Of a stretch of DNA of 64,000 nt, positions 55,494 through 62,507 are shown piece by piece (the first letter of the stretch is position 1; every line of letters begins with the position of its first letter). The notes under the pieces were generated by a model. The model was not told the origin of the DNA. It did not search any database and saw nothing but the letters and a program-made list of their open reading frames with translations. Both the position numbers and the translations under genes were made by a program. Origin of the DNA: Bacteroides sp. CAG:927 (GTDB lineage: Bacteria > Bacteroidota > Bacteroidia > Bacteroidales > Muribaculaceae); contig HF985627.1 in the NCBI GenBank assembly GCA_000431155.1, positions 51,586 through 115,585 of the forward strand, given 5' to 3'.

Positions 55494-55501
55494 CAAAAAT
55501 A
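55494..55501 (-). promoter_or_regulatory. -7 promoter element for amidase-MCE operon
   Basis: Reads TATTTTTG on the minus strand, 27 bases before the chosen start. No well-spaced -33 TTTG. Confidence 0.5.
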
Positions 55502-55608
55502 CTAAATATTGCAGTATTTTTGGCCCACGAAGCATGATTTTTGTACGAATGGGGTATAAATGTGGACTTTTTCACAAATATATATACCCAAAATGTTCAA
55601 CTATTATA

Positions 55609-55616
55609 TACATTTG
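55609..55616 (+). promoter_or_regulatory. -7 promoter element for GldB-like gene
   Basis: TACATTTG, 24 bases before the ATG at 55641, matching TAnnTTTG. Confidence 0.5.
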
Positions 55617-55640
55617 TAGGTTCTAAAACTAAAACTGTTT

Positions 55641-56597
55641 ATGAAAACATATTTGTTTTTGATTTCTTTGCTTGTCCTGAGCGGGTGCACGCATAATGCC
55701 GATAAGGAATCATCCGTTGAAATCACACGATTTGATATTATTGCTACCGACAGTATGGTGGCTCAGTCCGAGCAAAAGCTTATGCCGGCATTGTGCGCCA
55801 TGCGTGTCATATATGGAGATACGGCACTCAATCCGGGCCAAATCCTTGCGCTCTATAAAGAATCACAGGCCACAAAAGCATTCAGTCCTGATGTGCGCAA
55901 ACTGCTTCCTGAATTGAAAGAGCAAGAGAATGGGCTTGGCACATCTTTCAAAAATATTTCGCAAAATCTTCCTAACGCAGTAACCCCAACTCATATATAT
56001 GGTTACGTGACACCGTATATGCAAAGCATAGTACTTGTAGATTCAGTGATGTTTGTAGGACTAAACCATTATTTAGGCGAGAATTATCCTGGCTATGAGG
56101 GTTTTGAACATTATAAACGAAAACTTAAGCAGCCAAACCGCATAGCTATCGATGCTATTGAGGCTATTATTTATATCAATTATCCGTATCAGGAAACTGA
56201 CAATCCTGTAGCATTGAGTCGGATGCTGTATGAGGGTGCGATAGTCAGCGTTCTTCAAGATGTGATGCCTGAACATTCCGTAGCTGATTTGCTTGGATAT
56301 TCTGACGATGAATGGAAATGGTCGGAAGAACATGAGCGGGATCTTTGGAAATCTATGGCGGAGAATGGTGTTTTATACTCCCACGACCCTATGATGACTA
56401 CAAGAATTATCTCCCCGGCACCTAATTCAGCAGTAGTGTTGACGGAAGCACCCGGACGAATCGGTAGATATATTGGATATAAAATCGTACAGTCGTATCT
56501 GAACAATCATAATGACATGAGCATCAAAGATATACTTTCTCCTGAGTTTTATAACTCGCAATCAACCCTGATAGATGCTGAATATTCACCGAAATAA
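55641..56597 (+). CDS. GldB-like lipoprotein
   Basis: 318 residues, lipobox LSGC near residue 16. The order of conserved pieces (FDIIATDS near the N-terminus, LNHYLGENYPGY, ML-YEGAIVSVLQDVMP, GRIGRYIGYKIVQSYL) matches the GldB family, first linked to gliding in flavobacteria and widespread in non-gliding Bacteroidetes, where it may serve envelope or T9SS roles. Its recognised partners are not adjacent. Confidence 0.8.
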   Translation: MKTYLFLISLLVLSGCTHNADKESSVEITRFDIIATDSMVAQSEQKLMPALCAMRVIYGDTALNPGQILALYKESQATKAFSPDVRKLLPELKEQENGLGTSFKNISQNLPNAVTPTHIYGYVTPYMQSIVLVDSVMFVGLNHYLGENYPGYEGFEHYKRKLKQPNRIAIDAIEAIIYINYPYQETDNPVALSRMLYEGAIVSVLQDVMPEHSVADLLGYSDDEWKWSEEHERDLWKSMAENGVLYSHDPMMTTRIISPAPNSAVVLTEAPGRIGRYIGYKIVQSYLNNHNDMSIKDILSPEFYNSQSTLIDAEYSPK

Positions 56598-56717
56598 TAT
56601 TCAGAATTGATTTTTATGCTCCATCATTATATAATTTTAACAATCTTTTGAAACGTGCTTATCAAGCGGAGTTTGGGCGTGTTTTTGTGCTAAAATGGTG
56701 AGTGAAACCACATTAAA
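56598..56717. other. Intergenic gap with no gene seen
   Basis: AT-rich spacer between the GldB-like gene and the next promoter; no terminator or ORF recognised. Confidence 0.5.
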
Positions 56718-56749
56718 TTTGCGCAAGTCATTATAAAGCCGTATCTTTG
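56718..56749 (+). promoter_or_regulatory. Promoter of CxxC-less thioredoxin-like gene
   Basis: TTTG (56718-56721), 20-base spacer, TATCTTTG (56742-56749): a full Bacteroidetes promoter. Predicts a leader of about 130 nt before the ATG at 56888. Confidence 0.75.
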
Positions 56750-56768
56750 CAGTGTTATTTATCAAATC

Positions 56769-56877
56769 AATCACATGTAGAGACATGGTGATTTAGCCGA
56801 AAATCGGCAGGATTTCATATTTGATACCATTGCTTTTGACAATGAATTGTCATTGTGAAATCTTATGTTTAACATAA
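56769..56877 (+). promoter_or_regulatory. Structured 5' leader of thioredoxin-like gene
   Basis: Four short hairpin-forming elements in a row: 56769-56777 with 56784-56793 (one bulge), 56796-56800 with 56804-56808, 56840-56845 with 56850-56855 (which can also pair differently with 56828-56832), and a 15-bp near-perfect palindrome 56863-56877 just before the start codon. Could be a regulatory leader or protein-binding site; no known riboswitch class recognised. Confidence 0.45.
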
Positions 56878-56887
56878 CAGGATTATA

Positions 56888-57379
56888 ATGAAGAGAACAA
56901 TGTTTATCATTGCCATCTTCGCCGTTCTTCTGGTGTCAATGTCCGCGCATACCGAACGTGTATATGAAGCCGCTGATGGTTTCAATGCTCCGGACCTCAC
57001 CGTTGACAATAGCCATTCTGCGCTTTCATTGTCTGATTTGAAAGGCAAATATGTGCTTGTCACATTCTGGGCGTCATCCAATGCGCAGTCGCGCATATCA
57101 GCAGCCCGTTACGATGACTTTTCTAAAAGTCTTGATGAAGAACGATTTTGTCTCTTGTCGGTCAATTTTGACCGTAGTGAGCGCCTCTTTCGTGAGATAG
57201 TGCGTAGAGACAATCTTAGTGCGAAGTCGCAATTTTATGTGAGTGGCAGCAATGCTGAAACCATTTTTGAGAATTATCACCTCGGTAATGGATTTCAATC
57301 ATTTCTCATCAACCCACAGGGTAAAATTGTAGCCACAAATCCAAGTAACGACACACTTAAGAAAATTGTGTGTTCCTAA
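56888..57379 (+). CDS. Exported TlpA/thioredoxin-like protein lacking the CxxC active site
   Basis: 163 residues, signal peptide about 1-20. A thioredoxin-like fold of the TlpA/AhpC-TSA kind is recognisable from LSLSDLKGKYVLVTFWAS and FLINPQGKIVATNP. Where relatives have WCxPC this protein reads FWASSNAQSR, so both active-site cysteines are replaced (N and S). It cannot be a classical disulfide reductase; a binding or scaffold role is possible. Close to glnA on the other strand, separated by a terminator. Confidence 0.75.
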   Translation: MKRTMFIIAIFAVLLVSMSAHTERVYEAADGFNAPDLTVDNSHSALSLSDLKGKYVLVTFWASSNAQSRISAARYDDFSKSLDEERFCLLSVNFDRSERLFREIVRRDNLSAKSQFYVSGSNAETIFENYHLGNGFQSFLINPQGKIVATNPSNDTLKKIVCS

Positions 57380-57386
57380 GATGCAA

Positions 57387-57413
57387 AAGGCCGACACTAA
57401 GCGTATCGGCCTT
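57387..57413. terminator. Bidirectional terminator between thioredoxin-like gene and glnA
   Basis: 8-bp perfect stem (57387-57394 with 57406-57413), loop of 11; A-run before and T-poor after, so it suits the minus strand best. Confidence 0.65.
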
Positions 57414-57436
57414 CGTTGTATCTAATGCTGAAGAAA

Positions 57437-58942
57437 TCAACCGCAGTGAAAATATTGTTTCACAATCTGCGACATGAAATCAGTATCGTTTTTAGCGCGT
57501 GCTATTAAATCCTTGTCGTCAAATGATTTAAGATTTTTAATTATGCCATCAATCATTCTGGGTGCAAAAACGCCATATTGTTCATATATATGACGATGTT
57601 GCTGCAAAGCGTCTGCAGACTCACCACAATTGGCTGGTAGGTGATCAAGTTTTGCGGCCTTTTCGGCATTTTCAGCTTCATGGATATTGACATTTACATA
57701 TGTATTGTCTGCTACTTGCTGAGCGTTTTCCATTTCAAATCCATATCTGCATGCTACAGCAAGGGCCGCTATCAGCAGATAAATATCGGCAGACCCATCG
57801 GCAGACCTTATTTCCACAGTTTGTTTTTGAGCTGAAATCCCCGGCATGGAATGTGAGTTGTGGTTTACAGCCGAGCACATGTCGCAATCAGAGGTCCAGC
57901 CCAAGGGAACACGAACAAGCACCGAACGGTTTCTGTCGCCCCAGCAGATATTTGTGGGAGCTTCCTGATGGGGAACAAGACGGAAGTATGATGTGGGATT
58001 GACATTGCCAAACGCTGTAACAGATTTGGCCATCTCCATCATGCCGGCTATAATGGTGCGGGCCTCCTTACTGAGCTTGCGGTCAGCATCCAGCATCATA
58101 TTTTTGTCGTCTTTTGTTATGCGCATATGAATGTGAAGTCCTGAACCGGCTTTGCCCGTAGTGATTTTGGGCGCGAAAGTCACATCGTAGCCCATCTGAT
58201 ATCCTAAATTGCGGATAATCCATTTGGCTATCATTAGTTGGTCAGCGGTATCGCGGCCATCAACCGGCAGAAACTCAATTTCGTTTTGCTCATAGGTGAG
58301 TCCGTCAAGGGTGAAATTTCCTACTTCTGAATGTCCATATTTGATTTGGCCGCCGGCCTGTGCTATGTAGGCCATGCATTGTGTTCTGAATTCATTGAAC
58401 TTTGCAAACGGTCCTGACTCATGATAACCTTTTTGGTCACGGGCTGGGAATTGCTCATTATCAGGAGCAATGACATAGAACTCAAGTTCGCCCATGGCTT
58501 CAAAAGTCATACCGGTTACACGCTTGAACTCTTCGCAGGCTTTATGTAAGGTATATTCGGGTGAAGTTTCAAGTCTGTTGCCATCTTTGTCAAAAAATGA
58601 ACAGAGCATTGTGAGGGTAGGAATCTGGGCAAAAGGATCAACGAATGCGGTGCTGAATCGCGGCATTACATACAGGTCGCTGTTCCCCGGTTCTATATAA
58701 GAGAAAAGGCTTGAGCCATCCACACGCTCTCCACAGCTGAGAATGGTCTCAAGATATTCAAGTGAATTAATGACAAAATTTAAGGTTTTCAGTCTTCCAT
58801 CGCCGGCAGGATACATAAAATTCACCATTTCAATCCCTTCCGATTCTATGAAGCTGATAATATCGCTAAGTGCAAACTGGCTTGGTGATTTCTGCAGCTT
58901 TTTAACCACCAGATTTTTGTTTAAGGCTATGTTTTTATCCAT
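57437..58942 (-). CDS. glnA: Glutamine synthetase (GS I-like family)
   Basis: 501 residues. N-terminal beta-grasp region with MVNFMYPAGDGRLKTLNF, then the catalytic domain with ELEFYVI, NEIEFLP, GSGLHIHMRI and PTSYFRLVPHQEAPTNICWGDRNRS. Makes glutamine from glutamate and ammonia in the cytoplasm. Close to the type I fold but not the classic enteric form; some proteins of this family are gamma-glutamyl ligases for other amines, which cannot be excluded. A small inverted repeat TGGTA/TACCA (58962-58975) lies in its promoter region. Confidence 0.88.
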   Translation of the reverse strand: MDKNIALNKNLVVKKLQKSPSQFALSDIISFIESEGIEMVNFMYPAGDGRLKTLNFVINSLEYLETILSCGERVDGSSLFSYIEPGNSDLYVMPRFSTAFVDPFAQIPTLTMLCSFFDKDGNRLETSPEYTLHKACEEFKRVTGMTFEAMGELEFYVIAPDNEQFPARDQKGYHESGPFAKFNEFRTQCMAYIAQAGGQIKYGHSEVGNFTLDGLTYEQNEIEFLPVDGRDTADQLMIAKWIIRNLGYQMGYDVTFAPKITTGKAGSGLHIHMRITKDDKNMMLDADRKLSKEARTIIAGMMEMAKSVTAFGNVNPTSYFRLVPHQEAPTNICWGDRNRSVLVRVPLGWTSDCDMCSAVNHNSHSMPGISAQKQTVEIRSADGSADIYLLIAALAVACRYGFEMENAQQVADNTYVNVNIHEAENAEKAAKLDHLPANCGESADALQQHRHIYEQYGVFAPRMIDGIIKNLKSFDDKDLIARAKNDTDFMSQIVKQYFHCG

Positions 58943-59047
58943 GTTTATGGTATTAAATTTGTGGTAAAAATACCAATAATATTTATTTCAACAAAACTTG
59001 CCTCTGAAAATTACCTTAAACGATGGTAAATAACATAAATATACAAT

Positions 59048-60124
59048 TTATAGGCCATTAATCCTGTCAATGATGTTTTGAATACCGGAGGGGAGTGGAG
59101 AGGCCAACTTGCTTTTTTGAAACTTAATTTTGGGCATATCTCCATTTAGCATGCGATTAGCCTCATCTACAGTTATAAAATCTATCTTGATGGGGTAGAT
59201 TTCAAACAGACCGTTCATTGTAACCGGATCCTTGGATTGAAATGCTTTCTTAATCCATTTGCCTCTGCCTACAACTTCCATTGACAGAGTGCTGGAGAGC
59301 ATCTCTTCGGGTTTGTACTCTGATTTATTGTTTGCCGTGTATGCTCGGCTCATGGTCATTTCATTAAAGTCAATGGTCATGCCGAGAATCTTAAATATAA
59401 AAGGTGACATTCTGTGATCTTTTTTGTCGGCAAGTAGGTCAGTAGATTCAAAATAGAATTTTTCTGTTTTTCTTGCTATTGTCTTCACATGGTGTTTGCC
59501 CATTATGGTGTCAGTTGGTGCACCTTGCTTTATCCGGTCGGTTTCTATGATGTCTTTTTCAGGATATGACACAATATCAAGCCATGAAATGTCGTCAGGC
59601 CGATGCTCGGGTTCAAAAACCGAGTCCTTGCCATTTTTGATATTTCGCTGATACAGTTTTGACGATAACACATGAGGAGAATTACGTACTTTAAACCCCT
59701 TGACTTTTTCTCGGGGGATATAAAACATGGCCATATGCTCTGCAAAATACTGTATAGTATCGGTAGTAGTGCCTCCACTCGTGTATTCGCGTATATAGCA
59801 CAACACATTCATTATAGGCCTTTGCCGAGGTGTTACAATTATTTCGCCAAGTTCATGAAAATCCTGTTCCATGAATATTGTGTCACATAATGCCAAACCT
59901 AACTTCTGCTTATAACCCAAGCATTTGATTGTTATTGGAAAATCGCGTGTGCTCAATTTTGGCGTATTCCCATTAACATCGGTATTGCCTATGATTGTTC
60001 CGTTTGATGCGAATATTGCTGCAGCAATAACAGGTTCTTTGCTTTCACGGTCGGCCACTATTGTGGAATGTGCCTCAAAAGAAAGCAATATTGCAAATAG
60101 CCAAAGTAATCTTTTGTAAAGCAT
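59048..60124 (-). CDS. Exported protein of unknown function with carboxypeptidase-regulatory-like N-terminus
   Basis: 358 residues, signal peptide about 1-20. Residues 21-100 look like a CarboxypepD_reg-like beta-sandwich (DRESKEPVIAAAIFASNGTIIGNTDVNG ... LGEIIVTPRQ), the fold that often precedes TonB-dependent receptors, but no receptor barrel follows. The remaining 250 residues are not recognised; they are mixed helix/strand with basic patches. Possibly a stand-alone surface or periplasmic protein. Its promoter -7 is at 60151-60158. Confidence 0.6.
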   Translation of the reverse strand: MLYKRLLWLFAILLSFEAHSTIVADRESKEPVIAAAIFASNGTIIGNTDVNGNTPKLSTRDFPITIKCLGYKQKLGLALCDTIFMEQDFHELGEIIVTPRQRPIMNVLCYIREYTSGGTTTDTIQYFAEHMAMFYIPREKVKGFKVRNSPHVLSSKLYQRNIKNGKDSVFEPEHRPDDISWLDIVSYPEKDIIETDRIKQGAPTDTIMGKHHVKTIARKTEKFYFESTDLLADKKDHRMSPFIFKILGMTIDFNEMTMSRAYTANNKSEYKPEEMLSSTLSMEVVGRGKWIKKAFQSKDPVTMNGLFEIYPIKIDFITVDEANRMLNGDMPKIKFQKSKLASPLPSGIQNIIDRINGL

Positions 60125-60358
60125 TTTTTTCAGATATATATTTAGATTGACAAAGGTAGATAATTACTTTGGAAACCGATTTCCTTTGCCCAAAAATTTG
60201 CAATGACTGTTTGTCTCGGAATATTGCATGTTCATTCGTTTAAAATCACCTGTCAGTTAATAATTAAATCAACTCTTTATCTCTATGTTATTTACCATTG
60301 GTTTCATCTTATTAAAATAATCCAGATGTGTTAATAAATGTTATAGTTTAGCGCGTAA
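60125..60358. other. Divergent intergenic region
   Basis: Contains a minus-strand -7 element TACCTTTG (60151-60158) for the gene below, then AT-rich sequence with no ORF recognised up to the promoter at 60359. Confidence 0.5.
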
Positions 60359-60390
60359 TTTGGTTTATAGTATAAACTGAATTACTTTTG
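60359..60390 (+). promoter_or_regulatory. Promoter of the membrane protein/regulator pair
   Basis: TTTG (60359-60362), 20-base spacer, TACTTTTG (60383-60390). The spacer is mostly filled by operator palindrome 1. Confidence 0.8.
60363..60377. promoter_or_regulatory. Operator candidate 1: 15-bp palindrome GTTTATAGTATAAAC
   Basis: Perfect 7+1+7 palindrome lying directly after the -33 element within the promoter spacer, where a bound protein would block RNA polymerase. Confidence 0.75.
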
Positions 60391-60400
60391 CATCGGACTT

Positions 60401-60430
60401 AGAGCGGTAATCGCGAGTGCCGCTCTTTTT
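60401..60430 (+). terminator. Terminator-like hairpin in the 5' leader (possible attenuator)
   Basis: 7-bp perfect stem (60401-60407 with 60420-60426), loop of 12, followed by TTTT. It lies between the predicted transcript start and the first gene, between the two palindromes. Confidence 0.6.
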
Positions 60431-60442
60431 CAGATAAATAAG

Positions 60443-60457
60443 GTTTATACTATAAAC
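60443..60457. promoter_or_regulatory. Operator candidate 2: 15-bp palindrome GTTTATACTATAAAC
   Basis: Same half-sites as operator 1, differing only at the central base, with centres exactly 80 bp apart. Lies 29 bases before the first ATG. Confidence 0.75.
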
Positions 60458-60486
60458 TACTTTACAAACATTAAATCTTCAAAACG

Positions 60487-61116
60487 ATGGAAGAAAAGAA
60501 AATTACTGAGGCTCAGAGCCTTGAAATCATCACCGAGATGATTGCTCGGTCAAATGTCCGTCAAAAACTCGGTAACGGCAATATCATGCTCTTGTGGGGC
60601 TATCTGACGGTAATCACATCAGCTCTCGTATGGGTTCTCCTGATTATGACGAAAAATCCTGCATGCAATTGGCTGTGGTTTCTTATCCCCGTTATCGGAG
60701 GTATTGCAACTCCGATTATGGCTCGTAAAGACCGCGAAGCAGCGGGCGCGAAAACTTATATCGATAGTGTCGGTAATGGATTATGGACAATTGTGGGGTG
60801 TATTGCATCAGCATCTATCGTGATTTGTCTATGTTTTGCATTTTCCGGTTACCCTAACTGCTGGAAAGCTATGATGGTTTTTTCAATGCTTATTGTGGGT
60901 TTCGCAGAGGCATTTCAAGGACTTGTATTGAAAATGAGGGCAATGATTGTTGGCGGCAGTATTGGTACGTTGATGGGTATCATACTATTGTGTGCTATCT
61001 GCGCCGGTGTTATGCTGTATGCTTATTGGGTGATGCCTATGTTTATTATAGCTTTCATCTGTATGATGGTTATCCCCGGACATATTCTCAATGCAAATTC
61101 AAAAAAAGAGAAATGA
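60487..61116 (+). CDS. Multi-pass membrane protein paired with a winged-helix regulator
   Basis: 209 residues, about six predicted membrane helices (near 34-53, 62-80, 100-120, 127-147, 155-178, 180-200). The soluble N-terminus (EAQSLEIITEMIARSNVRQKLGNGNIMLLWGYL) is typical of a Bacteroidales family always seen next to a small winged-helix gene. Function unknown. Overlaps the regulator by 4 bases (ATGA), so the two proteins are likely made in a set ratio. Confidence 0.75.
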   Translation: MEEKKITEAQSLEIITEMIARSNVRQKLGNGNIMLLWGYLTVITSALVWVLLIMTKNPACNWLWFLIPVIGGIATPIMARKDREAAGAKTYIDSVGNGLWTIVGCIASASIVICLCFAFSGYPNCWKAMMVFSMLIVGFAEAFQGLVLKMRAMIVGGSIGTLMGIILLCAICAGVMLYAYWVMPMFIIAFICMMVIPGHILNANSKKEK

Positions 61117-61394
61117 AAGAATTAGATCCCTTGTTGCATTCTCAGTTGCGGCTTGCGGTAATGTCAATACTGATGAATGTTGACGAAGCAGATTTTGTTT
61201 ATCTTAAGGAGAAGACCGAATCTACAGCCGGCAATCTCAGTGTGCAGATAGAAAAGCTGTCTTCCGCCGGCTATATTGCCGTTGAGAAAGGTTTTCAAGG
61301 CCGTAAGCCCCGAACTGTATGCCGCATTACCGACCAAGGGCGGCAGGCATTTGAGGAATATGTCAATGCTATCAAGACTTACTTGAATCTTTGA
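61113..61394 (+). CDS. Winged-helix transcriptional regulator
   Basis: 93 residues from the ATG at 61113 within the end of the membrane-protein gene. Winged-helix DNA-binding domain of the MarR/HTH_34-like kind: LHSQLRLAVMSILMNVDEADFVYLKEKTESTAGNLSVQIEKLSSAGYIAVEKGFQGRKPRTVCRIT, i.e. recognition helix then a basic wing. No sensor domain. It probably binds the two palindromes in front of the operon and represses its own transcription (inference). Confidence 0.85.
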   Translation: MKELDPLLHSQLRLAVMSILMNVDEADFVYLKEKTESTAGNLSVQIEKLSSAGYIAVEKGFQGRKPRTVCRITDQGRQAFEEYVNAIKTYLNL

Positions 61395-61399
61395 TAATG

Positions 61400-61434
61400 A
61401 TAAACGCGCTCATCGCTCAGGTGAACGCGTTTAT
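61400..61434 (+). terminator. Terminator after the regulator gene
   Basis: 9-bp perfect stem (61400-61408 with 61426-61434), loop of 17, followed by a short T-rich stretch. Confidence 0.6.
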
Positions 61435-61530
61435 ATTGTTATTGCTATGTTTAATTGTTGTTGAATTTTGCCGAGCATTTATTGCATACCATCACGATAA
61501 AATACGCATATCAAAAAATTAGCAAGAAAA

Positions 61531-61815
61531 TCATTTGAGCGGCATCTTATTCCGGCTCATAGCCTTCGTAATAATAAGACTGATCGATGCCGTGGAAGAT
61601 ACATCACGGTTGTCGGGTTCAGTCGTGAGCGCACCTTGCAGGAGTACTCGCAATTCAAGGTCGTTGATAGGATTGCGCTCCATCGCCTGCATATATGCTT
61701 CACGTGAAATCTTGCGCCAGTCCACAACCTTGCCAGGTGAGCGTCGAAGCATCATGTCGAGCCAAATTCTTGTCACGCGACCGTTGCCCTCCATAAATGA
61801 GTGGACAATGTTCAT
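61531..61815 (-). pseudogene. Truncated Fic-domain gene, C-terminal part only
   Basis: The frame reads VEMNIVHSFMEGNGRVTRIWLDMML, the catalytic Fic motif HxFx[D/E]GNGRxxR, then the family's C-terminal helices (VDWRKISREAYMQAMERNPINDLELRVLL). An in-frame stop lies seven codons upstream of the first ATG, and the N-terminal half of the Fic fold, including any inhibitory helix, is missing. A 94-residue product would not fold as an intact AMP transferase. Most likely a gene remnant. Confidence 0.75.
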
Positions 61816-61837
61816 TTCAACGTATGATTTAATTCAT

Positions 61838-61879
61838 AAAAAAGGCTGTAACCACCTTGTTATCGGTGAATTACAGCCT
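61838..61879 (-). terminator. Hairpin with T-run next to the Fic remnant
   Basis: 9-bp stem (61843-61851 with 61871-61879), extended inside by CACC/GGTG; followed on the minus strand by six T (61838-61843). It looks like a terminator for a minus-strand transcript from above, but no gene is left there. Confidence 0.6.
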
Positions 61880-62116
61880 GAATAATGGGTTTATGTGTGT
61901 TGAGAATTAATCCTCGATGGCAGCCTGCGCCACTGCCATATTTGTTTGATATTCTTTATGCTGTGAAATTGTTCTAAACATACTCTAAACAAATCTTGGC
62001 TTCGAGGTTAAATCAGTCGTAATCTCTGTTTCACGGACAAAGTTAATCATTAATCAGTTAAACTCCAAATTTCCTGAAGATTTCCATTAGATGGAATATA
62101 AAAAATTTTATTTAGT
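61880..62116. other. Gap with short remnant-like frames
   Basis: Minus strand shows two short frames (ending near 61909 and 61984) that do not form a recognisable protein. They may be leftovers of a deleted gene. Confidence 0.4.
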
Positions 62117-62147
62117 TTTGGGATGGTTCAATTTTTTACTAAATTTG
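62117..62147 (+). promoter_or_regulatory. Promoter of the structured RNA
   Basis: TTTG (62117-62120), 19-base spacer, TAAATTTG (62140-62147): full -33/-7 promoter. Transcription is expected near 62152-62155. Confidence 0.75.
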
Positions 62148-62152
62148 CAGTT

Positions 62153-62453
62153 GCATATCGTTGCGGAGTCCGATATGGGCGAAGCGGCGGGTGCAGAAGA
62201 CATATAAAAAGCGTTTATCGCGCTTGTTCTTGGCAATTCGAAATCTGGCAGTTTCAAATCCAAGTCAAGGATACGGCAACGATAGGCGCCTTTCGGGTAT
62301 GATAACCATCGACATGGGTGTATGCGTGAGCATACCCTATGCCGTATATATCATACGGCGTGAGGCTCCGCGTTGCTCGTTCCACTTGGATGGGCACATG
62401 CCAGAGCCTCGAATTGCGGGACGAGCATCAGGTATGGCTCTCACGCTTTTTTT
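62153..62453 (+). ncRNA. Candidate structured non-coding RNA of about 300 nt
   Basis: Seen by hand-pairing: a 9-bp closing stem (62156-62164 with 62276-62284) around 110 nt that contains an internal stem (62223-62233 with 62260-62269, small bulge); a hairpin 62313-62341 closed by a GTGA tetraloop; a 7-bp hairpin 62341-62347/62353-62359; a pseudoknot made by 62362-62368 with 62404-62410 and 62375-62380 with 62421-62426; and a closing pair 62358-62364 with 62440-62446 followed by seven T (62447-62453). Own promoter at the left. An ORF across it (62161-62502) has no recognisable protein character. Not tRNA, tmRNA, RNase P or SRP RNA. Could be an independent sRNA or a long leader of the next gene. 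Confidence 0.6.
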
Positions 62454-62507
62454 GTATAAGCCAATCTACTGCCAAAGAGAGGGTCCGGCGGCAACAATGT
62501 AGAAAAA

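Noticed and set aside
62161..62502. 113-codon open frame covering the candidate RNA
   Set aside because: The frame crosses the stems and the terminator, begins nearly at the predicted transcript start, has no ribosome-binding site and gives a protein with no recognisable composition or domain; RNA explains the sequence better.
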